A stretch of 64,000 nucleotides of DNA, from assembly GCA_963837395.1 (NCBI GenBank), contig CAWINI010000003.1:744001-808000 (forward strand), in the 5' to 3' direction. The notes beneath the pieces are model-generated. The model made no database searches and was not told where the DNA came from. It saw only the letters and a program-made list of their open reading frames with translations. Source of the stretch: CAVZQN01 sp963837395. GTDB lineage: Bacteria; Acidobacteriota; HRBIN11; JAKEFK01. Position numbers and translations under genes: made by a program. Below are positions 52,794-61,082 of this stretch, piece by piece (position 1 is the first letter of the stretch; every line of letters starts with the position of its first letter).

Positions 52794-53326
52794 TCGCTGC
52801 CGCCTTTTAATTGCTGCAAGTATTTTCGCCGGATTTTCCGCAGGATTTCCTGGTATTCAATAGACCGGTAATCAGGATATGTCCAATCAAGCGTGATAAT
52901 CCGTTTGCGTTCAAACAACAATTCTTGTTGTGCAAAAACACCGAGTCCAAGATAAATGCGATGAGCATAATTTTTTGAAGTTGAAATGATATATGCCGCT
53001 GCTGTGAGATATCCTGGATCAAGATTCAGCACGCGCGAACCGGCCCTGGTCATATATTTTTCTTCTAACGTATTTGAAATGACCTTAATTGAAGCGAGTG
53101 ATGCAGAATCGAATAATTTTTCAAAACTGATGAAACGACGGAACAACGGTTCACCCATTTCCTCAAAATAATAATCAGTGAAGTGAAATGGAATTGGGTC
53201 AGAGCGATAATCGATCGGTCCGAATTCAAGCTGCAGATCTTCAAGTGCTGGATTAATCCAAGGTTCTTCATGATAAAGGATCCCACAAACCAGTTTTACT
53301 TTTGGTGGAAGATCAAACTTTTTCAT
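52784..53326 (-). CDS. DUF4416 family protein
   Basis: A 180-residue cytoplasmic protein of the DUF4416 family (PF14385), whose function is not established. Family features: KLVCGILYHEEPWINPALEDLQLEFGPID (11-39), PFHFTDYYFEEMGEPLFRRFISFE, NLDPGYLTAAAYIISTSKNYAHRIYLG and LDWTYPDYRSIEY. The start codon overlaps the thiE stop as ATGA, so translation is coupled. A repeat of the CTCTGCGGT family lies immediately upstream, inside the thiE 3' end. No enzymatic motif is recognised. Confidence 0.88.
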   Translation of the reverse strand: MKKFDLPPKVKLVCGILYHEEPWINPALEDLQLEFGPIDYRSDPIPFHFTDYYFEEMGEPLFRRFISFEKLFDSASLASIKVISNTLEEKYMTRAGSRVLNLDPGYLTAAAYIISTSKNYAHRIYLGLGVFAQQELLFERKRIITLDWTYPDYRSIEYQEILRKIRRKYLQQLKGGSDHP

Positions 53327-53955
53327 TCTCTGCGTCTTTGCGGTAAAAAAGACTTCAACAATCGTTGAGTAGTATTGAAAACATCATCATTACGATAAAT
53401 CTCAGAAATTACCGCGATGCCATCCGCACCGGAATTCAACAGCTCAGGAATTTTATTTTCAGTGATTCCACCAATACATATAATCGGCTTTTTAGTTACG
53501 GTTCGAGCTTTGTGCAAAAGATCAACGCCCACTACTGGATCTGGATTCGCTTTCGATGTTGTAGAAAATATTGGTCCGATTGAAATGTAATCAATCGGCA
53601 ATCGACCAGCATCTTGAAGTTGTTTCATGTTATGAGTTGAAACGCCAATGATTGCATCAGGCAAAAGCTGTCGGGCCTCTGTTGCTGGGAAATCATCTTG
53701 TCCCAGATGAACACCGGATGAATCGGTTATCATGCAAACATCAACCCGGTCATTCAGAATCAGCAAAACTCCATGCTGCTTGCACGTTGGAACTAATTCA
53801 GTCACAAGCTTGTTGAAATCCGCGTTCGTCATTATTTTGCATCGCAGCTGCAGGATTTTCACACCAGCTTTAATTACAGCTTCAACATCGCGTTGCAAAT
53901 CTGTACTTCGACTGTCATCTAAAATTGGATAGAGGAACGGTGTTTCAATATTCAT
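53323..53955 (-). CDS. thiE: Thiamine-phosphate synthase
   Basis: A 210-residue TIM-barrel enzyme joining HMP-PP and thiazole phosphate to make thiamine phosphate. Visible landmarks are LQLRCKIMTNADF (substrate phosphate region), LILNDRVDVCMITDSSGVHLGQDDFP, IGVSTHNMKQ, YISIGPIFSTTSKANP and ICIGGITENKIPELLNSGADGIAVIS. No other thi gene is in the window. The last seven residues (LPQRRRE) are encoded by an intergenic-type repeat that reads into the start of the DUF4416 gene, so the C-terminus seems to have been extended by repeat insertion. A start close to the accC stop (18 bp away) suggests one operon. Confidence 0.94.
   Translation of the reverse strand: MNIETPFLYPILDDSRSTDLQRDVEAVIKAGVKILQLRCKIMTNADFNKLVTELVPTCKQHGVLLILNDRVDVCMITDSSGVHLGQDDFPATEARQLLPDAIIGVSTHNMKQLQDAGRLPIDYISIGPIFSTTSKANPDPVVGVDLLHKARTVTKKPIICIGGITENKIPELLNSGADGIAVISEIYRNDDVFNTTQRLLKSFLPQRRRE
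53327..53347. repeat. Word repeat (CTCTGCGTCTTTGCGGT) inside the thiE 3' end
   Basis: A CTCTGCGGT-family copy that is translated as the ThiE C-terminus on the minus strand and abuts the DUF4416 start codon. Confidence 0.6.
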
Positions 53956-53973
53956 TGAATTTGAAGTTGAAAT

Positions 53974-55362
53974 CTAAAATTTTGTTGCGACTGGTTCTGA
54001 AAACGAAGCGGACCGCGAGCGCGGTCTGAGGTCATATCGGGTCATGAAGTTTGTATCATAATTCCCATTTATAAAATCTTCATCTTGCAGAATTTTATGA
54101 TGCAATGGAATGTTGGTTTTTATTCCTTCAACAATCATCATTTCTAATGCGCGGCGCATTCGCGAAATAGCTGCTTTCCGAGTTGGTGAATGAACAATTA
54201 CTTTTGCAATCATCGAATCGTAATAAGGAGAAATGACACCTTCTGCGTAAGCTGCAGTATCGACGCGCACACCCGGTCCACTTGGGGTGTAGAACGCTGT
54301 TACCCTGCCCGGTGAAGGCATAAAATTTCCTGGATCCTCTGCATTGATGCGGCACTCAATGCTATGCCCACGAATTTCAACCTGCTCCTGCTTGATTCCC
54401 AACTCCCTGCCGGCTGCAATCCGGATCTGTAAATATATGAGGTCCAGACTGGTGATCATCTCTGTTACAGGATGTTCGACCTGAACACGTGTATTCATTT
54501 CCAGGAAATAAAATCGGCCATGACGATCGACCAGGAATTCCACTGTCCCTGCATTCCAATAATTCACCGCACGTGCAACTTTCAATGCAGATTCGCCCAT
54601 CTGGTTACGCAAATCCGGATCCAAACGCGTAGATGGTGCTTCTTCTATAATCTTTTGATGACGCCGCTGAATTGAACATTCGCGTTCGCCAAGATGAATC
54701 ATGTTGCCATGTTCATCAGCAAGAATTTGAAATTCGATATGACGGGGGCGCTCTAAATATTTTTCCAAATAAATTTCTGATGCACCGAAAGTATTTTGAG
54801 CTTCACGCTGAGCCATTCGAAATGCCGTAAAAAGCTCACCGGAATTATGTACAACCCGCATTCCTTTGCCACCACCACCGGCCGCCGCTTTCAAGATCAC
54901 TGGAAAACCAAGCTCTTCCGCGATCCTTAACGCCTCTTCTTCCGTTTCAATTACACCCTTTGATCCAGGAATGATTGGAACTCCTGCTTCCGCCGCAATT
55001 TTGCGGGCCATCGCTTTGTCACCCATCATCCGGATCGCATGCGGACTTGGACCTATGAATTTGATGTGACATGTTTCGCAAATTTCTGCAAAATTGGCAT
55101 TCTCTGATAAAAATCCATAGCCAGGATGGATCGCATCTGCACCTGTTACTTCCGCTGCAGAAATAATGTTCGGAATATTGAGATAACTTCCGATACTTTC
55201 AGGCCGTCCAATGCATACTTCCTCATCTGCGAAACGCACCGGCAGCGAATGACGATCTGCCTCTGAAAACACTGCGACTGTGCGGATCCCGAGTTCCTTG
55301 CAAGCAAGAATGATCCGGAGAGCAATCTCGCCGCGGTTTGCAATTAAAACTTTATTGAACAT
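53974..55362 (-). CDS. accC: Biotin carboxylase subunit of acetyl-CoA carboxylase
   Basis: A 462-residue biotin carboxylase that carboxylates the biotin on AccB with bicarbonate and ATP, feeding malonyl-CoA synthesis. Start MFNKVLIANRGEIALRI, glycine-rich ATP loop KAAAGGGGKGMRVV, HIEFQILADEHGN, ERECSIQRRHQKIIEEAPS and catalytic EMNTRVQVEHPVTEM are all intact. Length is normal. Unusually, 109 bp containing a large palindrome separate it from accB, which is usually almost contiguous. The carboxyltransferase genes are not in this window. Confidence 0.96.
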   Translation of the reverse strand: MFNKVLIANRGEIALRIILACKELGIRTVAVFSEADRHSLPVRFADEEVCIGRPESIGSYLNIPNIISAAEVTGADAIHPGYGFLSENANFAEICETCHIKFIGPSPHAIRMMGDKAMARKIAAEAGVPIIPGSKGVIETEEEALRIAEELGFPVILKAAAGGGGKGMRVVHNSGELFTAFRMAQREAQNTFGASEIYLEKYLERPRHIEFQILADEHGNMIHLGERECSIQRRHQKIIEEAPSTRLDPDLRNQMGESALKVARAVNYWNAGTVEFLVDRHGRFYFLEMNTRVQVEHPVTEMITSLDLIYLQIRIAAGRELGIKQEQVEIRGHSIECRINAEDPGNFMPSPGRVTAFYTPSGPGVRVDTAAYAEGVISPYYDSMIAKVIVHSPTRKAAISRMRRALEMMIVEGIKTNIPLHHKILQDEDFINGNYDTNFMTRYDLRPRSRSASFSEPVATKF

Positions 55363-55450
55363 ATACGTAATACGTAAAACGTAAAACGTAATATTACGTT
55401 TTACGCATTACGTTTTACGTAAGTCGTATTATGTCCTACGTCCTATGGAA
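55363..55450. repeat. Large palindrome of ACGTAAAACGT words between accB and accC
   Basis: Positions 55380-55405 form a perfect 26-bp palindrome. With a 2-bp interruption on each side the arms extend at least six bases further out. The words ACGTAA, CGTAAAA and TTTTACG recur through the block. As RNA it would fold into a long hairpin, and it could reduce accC expression relative to accB. Confidence 0.8.
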
Positions 55451-55471
55451 TTGCTCCATATGAGTTTCGAA

Positions 55472-55957
55472 TTAAGCCTTAATACTGAATAGAACTTCGC
55501 TGAATTCTACCGGTTGGCCGTTTGGAATGTGGATTTTTGTCACTTCGCCATCAACATCAGATTCAATTTCGTTCATAATTTTCATCGCTTCTATAATGCA
55601 AATGACCTGACCCTTGCGGACTGAGTCTCCAACTTCCACAAACGGAGAACCACCCGGACTCGATGATCGATAGAATGTGCCAACCATAGGAGAGTGAACT
55701 TCATGAACCACTTCCGCAGATTCAGTTGCACCTTGCGCCGGAGCAGCTTCGGATGTAGCTGCTTGATCCTGACCATTTCCAGGAGCACCCTGGCGCAGCG
55801 GTGCGGAAATTGTTTCGGATTCCACGAGCGTTCCATGCTTGATCCGTAAACGATAATCAGCCTTCTGAATTTCAAATTCGCTGACATTACTCTCGCGCAA
55901 AAGCTTTATCAATTCGCGTAATTCATCAAGATTAATATCTTCAGGACGGTCCGACAT
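55472..55957 (-). CDS. accB: Biotin carboxyl carrier protein of acetyl-CoA carboxylase
   Basis: A 161-residue BCCP. The N-terminal segment (DELRELIKLLRESNVSEFEIQKADYRLRIKH at about 10-40) is the typical subunit-contact region. A proline/alanine linker follows (about 58-85). The biotinyl domain (about 86-161) has SPMVGTFYRSSSPG, the thumb-like insert, and the biotinylation site EAMKIMNE, with the modified lysine at about 129. It starts directly after the roadblock gene stop, with no spacer. Confidence 0.95.
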   Translation of the reverse strand: MSDRPEDINLDELRELIKLLRESNVSEFEIQKADYRLRIKHGTLVESETISAPLRQGAPGNGQDQAATSEAAPAQGATESAEVVHEVHSPMVGTFYRSSSPGGSPFVEVGDSVRKGQVICIIEAMKIMNEIESDVDGEVTKIHIPNGQPVEFSEVLFSIKA

Positions 55958-56314
55958 CTATACAAATTCCTTTTCCAAAATGTATTTCGCTTTTTTCAAC
56001 TCAAAACGCGCCCGGCCAATATTGGCGCCTTCACTTAAGACGATCATCAAAAAATATTCGGTAGTGATCGCTTTAATCAACACAATCACACGTTCAGTTA
56101 TTAAAATCAATTCATCGAGTCCGCCTGCTTCAACTTCCGTCGCAGTTTGAGCCGTATTGCGCAAAATTGTTGTGAACTCCGCAACCAACAGCTCTACGTT
56201 CAGCGTTTCTTTGCGAACCACTTTTTCGATAGGCAAGCCATCCGTTCCTACCAGCATGATATATTCGAGATCATCCAGTTTGTTGGCAATATCTTTCAGA
56301 GTAACAGCAAACAT
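55958..56314 (-). CDS. Roadblock/LC7-domain protein, MglB-like
   Basis: A 118-residue single-domain protein of the Roadblock/LC7 family. Features: LEYIMLVGTDGLPIEKVVRK (17-36), a central helix AEFTTILRNTAQTATEVEAGGLDELILITE and the strand LIKAITTEYFLMIVLSEGANIGRARFELKKA. Relatives such as MglB act as partners of small Ras-like GTPases and help control type IV pilus polarity. No such GTPase is in the window, though a pilP-pilQ cluster lies about 5 kb upstream on the same strand. It is contiguous with accB and follows a TPR gene by 18 bp. The exact role is inference. Confidence 0.85.
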   Translation of the reverse strand: MFAVTLKDIANKLDDLEYIMLVGTDGLPIEKVVRKETLNVELLVAEFTTILRNTAQTATEVEAGGLDELILITERVIVLIKAITTEYFLMIVLSEGANIGRARFELKKAKYILEKEFV

Positions 56315-56332
56315 AGTTATGCCTGTAGTAAA

Positions 56333-57463
56333 TTAACGTTCTCTACGAATCGCTGCCAGCCAGCTTTCCAGAGTGGTAATTTTACGTCTGCGATCTTCAG
56401 AAAGACGGTCCTGCAAACGCGATGAATTGCTGCCTGAGAGGTCCATGGTTTTGGGTTTAGCGGCAGCAGCACGAAGTTTTTGTTCTTGCGCCGCAGCGGC
56501 AGCAAGAAGAGCATCTGCCGGATTTAATTCTTTTAGCCGCTGAATAATCTGTTTATTATCAGGTTCATTCAGAAGAATCTTTTGGTACACCTTTGTGGCT
56601 TTATCAATGAGACCTTGTTGAACATATAATTCTGCCAGCGTTTGTGTTGTTAACTCATCCGCTTCACCTTCGATCGGCTGCGTAATATCAACTTTGCCAG
56701 CCTGAGCTGGTTCCAATTCTGGAAAATCAAAACCATCATCGATCTCAGGTACATTTTGGTCTGATGATTGAGGTTCGATGTTGGCAAATGATTCTGCAGA
56801 CGTAGCAGGCATGGTTGAATCAAAAAATTCTGGTGGAGTTTGTGTCTTAACTCCAGGTGATGTTTTTTCAAGAAAATCCGGGAGTTCATCAGTAAATGGC
56901 GGAAGATCTGAGTGAACATTTAAATGCGGAAATTCTTCTGTCTTCATTTCCGATAATTTTTTCGGTACTAACATTTCTACGGTTGTTGCGGGAAATGATT
57001 GTTCTTCGGCCGGATGAATTTCAGTTGTTACTGCAGGCATTGGTGCAGAAGGAGTTCGTGATATACGAGATTCCAATTTCTGAATATTGTTGATGACTTC
57101 GCTATCTGCAGGCGTAAGCATTTGCACCAGCTTATATCGTTTTAATGCATCTTCATCCAATTCTAATTCCATATAGATATCGCCCAACAATTTGTTTGCC
57201 AGCAAATTATCAGGAACCGCCTGGATTACTTTTTCCAGTTCCACACGGGCTTCATCTCTGTGCCCCATTTCTTTATGAATGCGGCCTAATGCGACTCTTG
57301 CTGACCAATAATTTGGATGCCGGCGCAACCCCTCCTGGCAGATAAAAAGTGCATCATCATAAAAGCTCTCTTTTCGATATTCTTCGGACAATTGGAGGAA
57401 AATCAGCGAATTCGGCTCCTTCTCCAGCTTCTTTAAAAGTTTATCGATTGCAGGGGTGGTCAT
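56333..57463 (-). CDS. TPR protein encoded with the roadblock protein
   Basis: A 376-residue cytoplasmic protein. N-terminal TPR units (about 10-125; EEYRKESFYDDALFICQEGLRRHPNY, DEARVELEKVIQAVPDNLLANKLLGDIY) are followed by a long proline/glutamate-rich linker (about 130-265). A further TPR (LAELYVQQGLIDKATKVYQKIL) and a short conserved tail KITTLESWLAAIRR close the protein. The tail is separated by alanine-rich sequence and could be the binding site for the roadblock partner encoded next; that is inference. Spacing of 18 bp indicates co-transcription with the roadblock protein and accB. Confidence 0.82.
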   Translation of the reverse strand: MTTPAIDKLLKKLEKEPNSLIFLQLSEEYRKESFYDDALFICQEGLRRHPNYWSARVALGRIHKEMGHRDEARVELEKVIQAVPDNLLANKLLGDIYMELELDEDALKRYKLVQMLTPADSEVINNIQKLESRISRTPSAPMPAVTTEIHPAEEQSFPATTVEMLVPKKLSEMKTEEFPHLNVHSDLPPFTDELPDFLEKTSPGVKTQTPPEFFDSTMPATSAESFANIEPQSSDQNVPEIDDGFDFPELEPAQAGKVDITQPIEGEADELTTQTLAELYVQQGLIDKATKVYQKILLNEPDNKQIIQRLKELNPADALLAAAAAQEQKLRAAAAKPKTMDLSGSNSSRLQDRLSEDRRRKITTLESWLAAIRRER

Positions 57464-57604
57464 TAGGGCATAAACCTCGATTTTTCAAGTCTTTAAAAGG
57501 CAGCATTCATCGGCGGAATTATACTTGGATCCCCCCTTTTTTGCAAATTTTCGGACGAGAAAATAGATTGAAAAGTTAGGACTGAATTGAAGGAATTGTC
57601 AAAC

Positions 57605-58816
57605 TCAAGGCGCGCATTCAATGACAAGATCTTCAGTACAGCTCGAATCTTGTCCATCATTGTCAGTTACAGTCAACACCACCGTGAAATTAAGTTCCAC
57701 ATCATTTGGGCCGCAGAGCGGATATGAATGCGAAATCCTTGGATCTGTTTGACTTTCAATTGGTGATCCATCACCGAAGTTCCACTCATATCTAACGATC
57801 TCACCATTCGGATCAGTCGATTCTGACGCATCAAAGGTTATCAAAACACCTTCTGTTGGATTTGGCGGTGAGAACAAGAACTGGCAGTCTGGTTCACCGC
57901 GGGTCACAGTAATTTCAACTGGGTCGCATACTGTCGTGAATCCATCTGCATCAACAATTGTGTGAACAACAGTGTAAGTTCCAACAGCAGAGTAAGAATG
58001 TGTAACGTTGAAGCCAACAGCAGTTTCACCATCACCGAAATCCCACAACGATTGTTCAATCGCTGGACCTTCATTCGAAACGGAAGTATCAACAAAGAAT
58101 ACGTCTTGATCAACAACTGGTTCTGTTGGTGAGAATGTGAATGAACATTCTGAACCTTGTCCCGGGCTTATGCGGATCAGGAATGTGCTGGTTGCACCAT
58201 TTCCTGTAGTAGCAGTTACGTTTGTTTCAACATTTGTGGTGAGATGATCAAGCGCTATTCCGGCATCATTAGTTCTAACTGTCCGTCCGCCTGATGCAAG
58301 AGTACCTGCATCGGTCTGAAAAAATACTGAAATGCCGGCCAAAGGATTTCCATCAGCACCATCGCTAACATGCGCACGAAGTTCGACAGTTCCGCCGCCA
58401 ACAGGAAGGGTCGAAGGATCTACGACTAAAATGACTTGTTGTGGCCGTGCTTCACCAACTGTCACATCAACAGTTACATCAGCTGCTGCGCCGGACTTCG
58501 CTGTAATTGTTGCTGTGCCGGATCGAACACCTGCGCGGAATGTTGCAGATGCTATACCATTATTTGTTTTTACTGGATTTGGAGAAATGCTTCCTAAATT
58601 GGTAGTGAATTGAATTACGGTTTCATCAGGTAACGGAGCACCGTTCGCACGCGTACCAACAACTGTGATATTTGCGTTTCCATTATTTGCAACGGCTGGT
58701 GGTTGAACAGAAATTGATAATGTCGCACCGGTAGGAGCGGTGAAATCAACCTGATCGCAATTTACAATTGCAAAAATAATCAGACCTAACAGTAACAACC
58801 GCCGCGCAATCTTCAT
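57605..58816 (-). CDS. Surface lipoprotein with invasin-type and PKD domains
   Basis: A 403-residue predicted lipoprotein (signal peptide with cysteine at about 20 in FAIVNCDQ). Two invasin/Big_1-like beta domains (about 30-220; NGNANITVVGTRANGAPLPDETVI and GGGTVELRAHVSDGADGNPLAGI) are followed by two PKD domains with characteristic SLWDFGDGETAVGFNVTHSY and RYEWNFGDGSP motifs. There is no enzymatic motif. It lies downstream of the pilQ gene set on the same strand but behind a terminator, so it probably has its own promoter, which I could not identify. A role in surface structure or adhesion is inferred. Confidence 0.85.
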   Translation of the reverse strand: MKIARRLLLLGLIIFAIVNCDQVDFTAPTGATLSISVQPPAVANNGNANITVVGTRANGAPLPDETVIQFTTNLGSISPNPVKTNNGIASATFRAGVRSGTATITAKSGAAADVTVDVTVGEARPQQVILVVDPSTLPVGGGTVELRAHVSDGADGNPLAGISVFFQTDAGTLASGGRTVRTNDAGIALDHLTTNVETNVTATTGNGATSTFLIRISPGQGSECSFTFSPTEPVVDQDVFFVDTSVSNEGPAIEQSLWDFGDGETAVGFNVTHSYSAVGTYTVVHTIVDADGFTTVCDPVEITVTRGEPDCQFLFSPPNPTEGVLITFDASESTDPNGEIVRYEWNFGDGSPIESQTDPRISHSYPLCGPNDVELNFTVVLTVTDNDGQDSSCTEDLVIECAP

Positions 58817-58845
58817 AACTAACTTTTACTCTCTTTTGGCCCCGT

Positions 58846-58878
58846 GAAATAAAAAGAGGCCAGGTTTATCACCTGGCC
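58846..58878 (-). terminator. Rho-independent terminator after the pilQ lipoprotein group
   Basis: GGCCAGGT and ACCTGGCC (58858-58878) form a perfect 8-bp stem with a 5-nt loop, followed on the minus strand by CTCTTTTTATTTC. Confidence 0.85.
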
Positions 58879-58923
58879 CCAAAGAATTCTACCCTTTTGT
58901 CTACTTCAGATCAATAGGCAAAC

Positions 58924-60402
58924 CTATGAACTTTCATTGTCATCCGTTGGTCCGGTACACTGCGGATCTGCTAGATCAATGAACCCATCGCTGTCATCAT
59001 CGATTCCGTTTGAACATTGAGTCACAGCATTACATCCTGTAGCCGGACAAACAGTGACTTGCTGTGTGCACGTTGATGTAAGTCCATCATTGTCCCTTAC
59101 AACCAGTGTCACGGTGAAGGTGCCTTGAGTTGCGTATGTTCCACCGCCTGATTTTGTGATAATTGGTAATCCGGTCGGTGTCGGACAAGTACCGCCCGGG
59201 CAACTCAACGTATCAAACGTACCATCGCCCCAATCAACTGTGTACTGATCAATGGTGCCGTCAGAATCCGTAGATGCGGAGGCATTTGCTGAAACCACAC
59301 TCGAACCCGCAACAATGTTTGTCGGGCTCACGGTGAATGAGCAGGTTGGCGAACCTTGTTGTTCCACACTAACCGTTACAGAGGTTTGGCAAGTTGAGAC
59401 GTTGCCCTGGTCATCCGTTATGGTTAGCACAACAGTGAAGGCACCAGCTCGGGTATATTTGTGAGTGATGGTGTTACGAGAACTACTTGTAGTCTTACCG
59501 TCACCGAAATTCCACACGAAGCGTCTTACTCGACCATCCGGATCTGTGGTAATCGCTGTGAAGTTGACTGTATCGCCAATCAGAACCTGACTCGGCGAAG
59601 TAACAATGCTGCAGGTTGCTGGCGTACCAGGACCAACAGTTACAACCGTAGTGGCAGTTCCGCAATCATGATCCAATGTTCGCGCTAACAATGTGACCTG
59701 GAACGATGCGGCACTATTAAATGCTGTACAAGCTGTCGCACCAGTAGCATCGGCTTTTCCGTCACCATTGAAGTCCCAGGTAAAATCAACTGCCGTTGGG
59801 AACGCTGTTATTCCATTGAAACAGACAGTTTGATTGACCACTGGACTGGCCGGACTCACCGTAATATCGCCTGCCGGAACCAAATTACCGCTACTACAAT
59901 CACCCGGACTTGGACCAGAACCTTGTAATTCGATTTCATGGTGATCGGTAACTTCCCGCGGATAGGAAGCATTCGTCAGAATTGCTTCGATAACGACACT
60001 GGTTGCGCCGGCAATTTCGCTAGTATCCGGAGCGGTATATGTGACACGAACAAAACCAGCGGCATCTGTTCTATCGTTGAAGTCACTGAGTCGCCCAATG
60101 GCAACTTCATTTCCTGTTAGATTTAAGATACGGAGTTTGAGATTTTCACCAGGCACACCTTGACCCTGCTGGTTCTTCAACTGGATGGAAATATCAGATT
60201 GCTCGCGCGGGCGTCCGGGTTCATGAATAACTAAATGGTCCGGGTTTGCGTGGATAGTTAAGAATAAATGATGGCCGCTGTCCCCTATTAATGGAGGAAC
60301 CTCAACTTCATTACTGCGGCAACTGCTCACAACCATTGCAACGGTGAGCAGAATCAGCAAAACCATCAGGTTATGTAACCGTGAGCTGAATTTCGCTCTC
60401 AT
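58924..60402 (-). CDS. Surface lipoprotein with three PKD domains
   Basis: About 492 residues from the ATG at 60402, chosen because GGAGGT lies six bases upstream; the frame is open back to 60438. The signal sequence ends in VVSSCRS, a good lipobox. A first beta domain (about 35-165; SDISIQLKNQQGQGVPGENLKL) precedes three PKD-like domains marked by FTWDFNGDGKAD, FVWNFGDGKTTSS and YTVDWGDGTFD. The C-terminal segment (CSNGIDDDSDGFIDLADPQC) is a short acidic, calcium-binding-like motif often found at the end of such proteins. It is co-oriented with pilQ and probably in the same operon. Confidence 0.85.
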   Translation of the reverse strand: MRAKFSSRLHNLMVLLILLTVAMVVSSCRSNEVEVPPLIGDSGHHLFLTIHANPDHLVIHEPGRPREQSDISIQLKNQQGQGVPGENLKLRILNLTGNEVAIGRLSDFNDRTDAAGFVRVTYTAPDTSEIAGATSVVIEAILTNASYPREVTDHHEIELQGSGPSPGDCSSGNLVPAGDITVSPASPVVNQTVCFNGITAFPTAVDFTWDFNGDGKADATGATACTAFNSAASFQVTLLARTLDHDCGTATTVVTVGPGTPATCSIVTSPSQVLIGDTVNFTAITTDPDGRVRRFVWNFGDGKTTSSSRNTITHKYTRAGAFTVVLTITDDQGNVSTCQTSVTVSVEQQGSPTCSFTVSPTNIVAGSSVVSANASASTDSDGTIDQYTVDWGDGTFDTLSCPGGTCPTPTGLPIITKSGGGTYATQGTFTVTLVVRDNDGLTSTCTQQVTVCPATGCNAVTQCSNGIDDDSDGFIDLADPQCTGPTDDNESS

Positions 60403-60428
60403 AAGTACCTCCGACAACTTCCTGACCA

Positions 60429-61064
60429 TTAGTTGCACCCCGTATCAGCAAAGTCCGCAAAATGAACCTCTAAAAATCCGAATGCGGAAACGGTGCGCCC
60501 AGAAATGTCTTGACCAAAAAACTTAATCTGCGCGTTGGCTGTAATCACGCCTTCTTGAGGACCAAGTTGAACTAAATCCGATAATGGAGCTTCTGTTTTT
60601 GCTTCATGTCGAACAATGGTCACAATACCGGTAGAGGTTCCACCTAACGGAACTCGAACAGTCATTGTGCCATCAATACCATATGGAACATCCACACCTG
60701 GTGTATTCCGATTATTCGGACGGAAATAGTCAACACGATATTGCTGAACAATAATATCGTTTAGGAAACTACCGCTTCCTACATTTGCTCCCGGGCCGAT
60801 TTGAAGGAATTCGTTTGAGAAATCAGCTTGTGCATTGTCATTGAGAATTCCACAACCGCAATTATTCGCTGGCGATCTTTCACATAAATCGGAAAATAGT
60901 GGTATGCCACTTACCCCACTTGTGTCAATTCCGATTACGTTCGAGACAACCAAAAGTGATCCAGCCCGTGTATTGTCTTCCACTCGTGTGCAAGCGTAGC
61001 TAACAAGAACTACGGCCAGGAGGATCAACAACGCTGGTTTAAAGCTGAAATTTTTCATGCTCAT
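60429..61064 (-). CDS. Lipoprotein of unknown function downstream of pilQ
   Basis: About 211 residues from the ATG at 61064, supported by GGAGGAGGG just upstream; a GTG at 61082 is less likely. The signal peptide ends LVSYACTR, a plausible lipobox. The mature protein is beta-rich without a recognised domain, and has cysteines in LCERSPANNCGCG. It starts 18 bp after the pilQ stop and is followed after 26 bp by the PKD lipoprotein, so all three look co-transcribed. An accessory role in pilus or outer-membrane assembly is suggested only by this position. Confidence 0.78.
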   Translation of the reverse strand: MSMKNFSFKPALLILLAVVLVSYACTRVEDNTRAGSLLVVSNVIGIDTSGVSGIPLFSDLCERSPANNCGCGILNDNAQADFSNEFLQIGPGANVGSGSFLNDIIVQQYRVDYFRPNNRNTPGVDVPYGIDGTMTVRVPLGGTSTGIVTIVRHEAKTEAPLSDLVQLGPQEGVITANAQIKFFGQDISGRTVSAFGFLEVHFADFADTGCN

Positions 61065-61082
61065 ATTTCCCTCCTCCTTCAC

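Noticed and set aside
57525..57545. A C/T run before the PKD lipoprotein 3' region as a terminator
   Set aside because: No inverted repeat accompanies the run on either strand.
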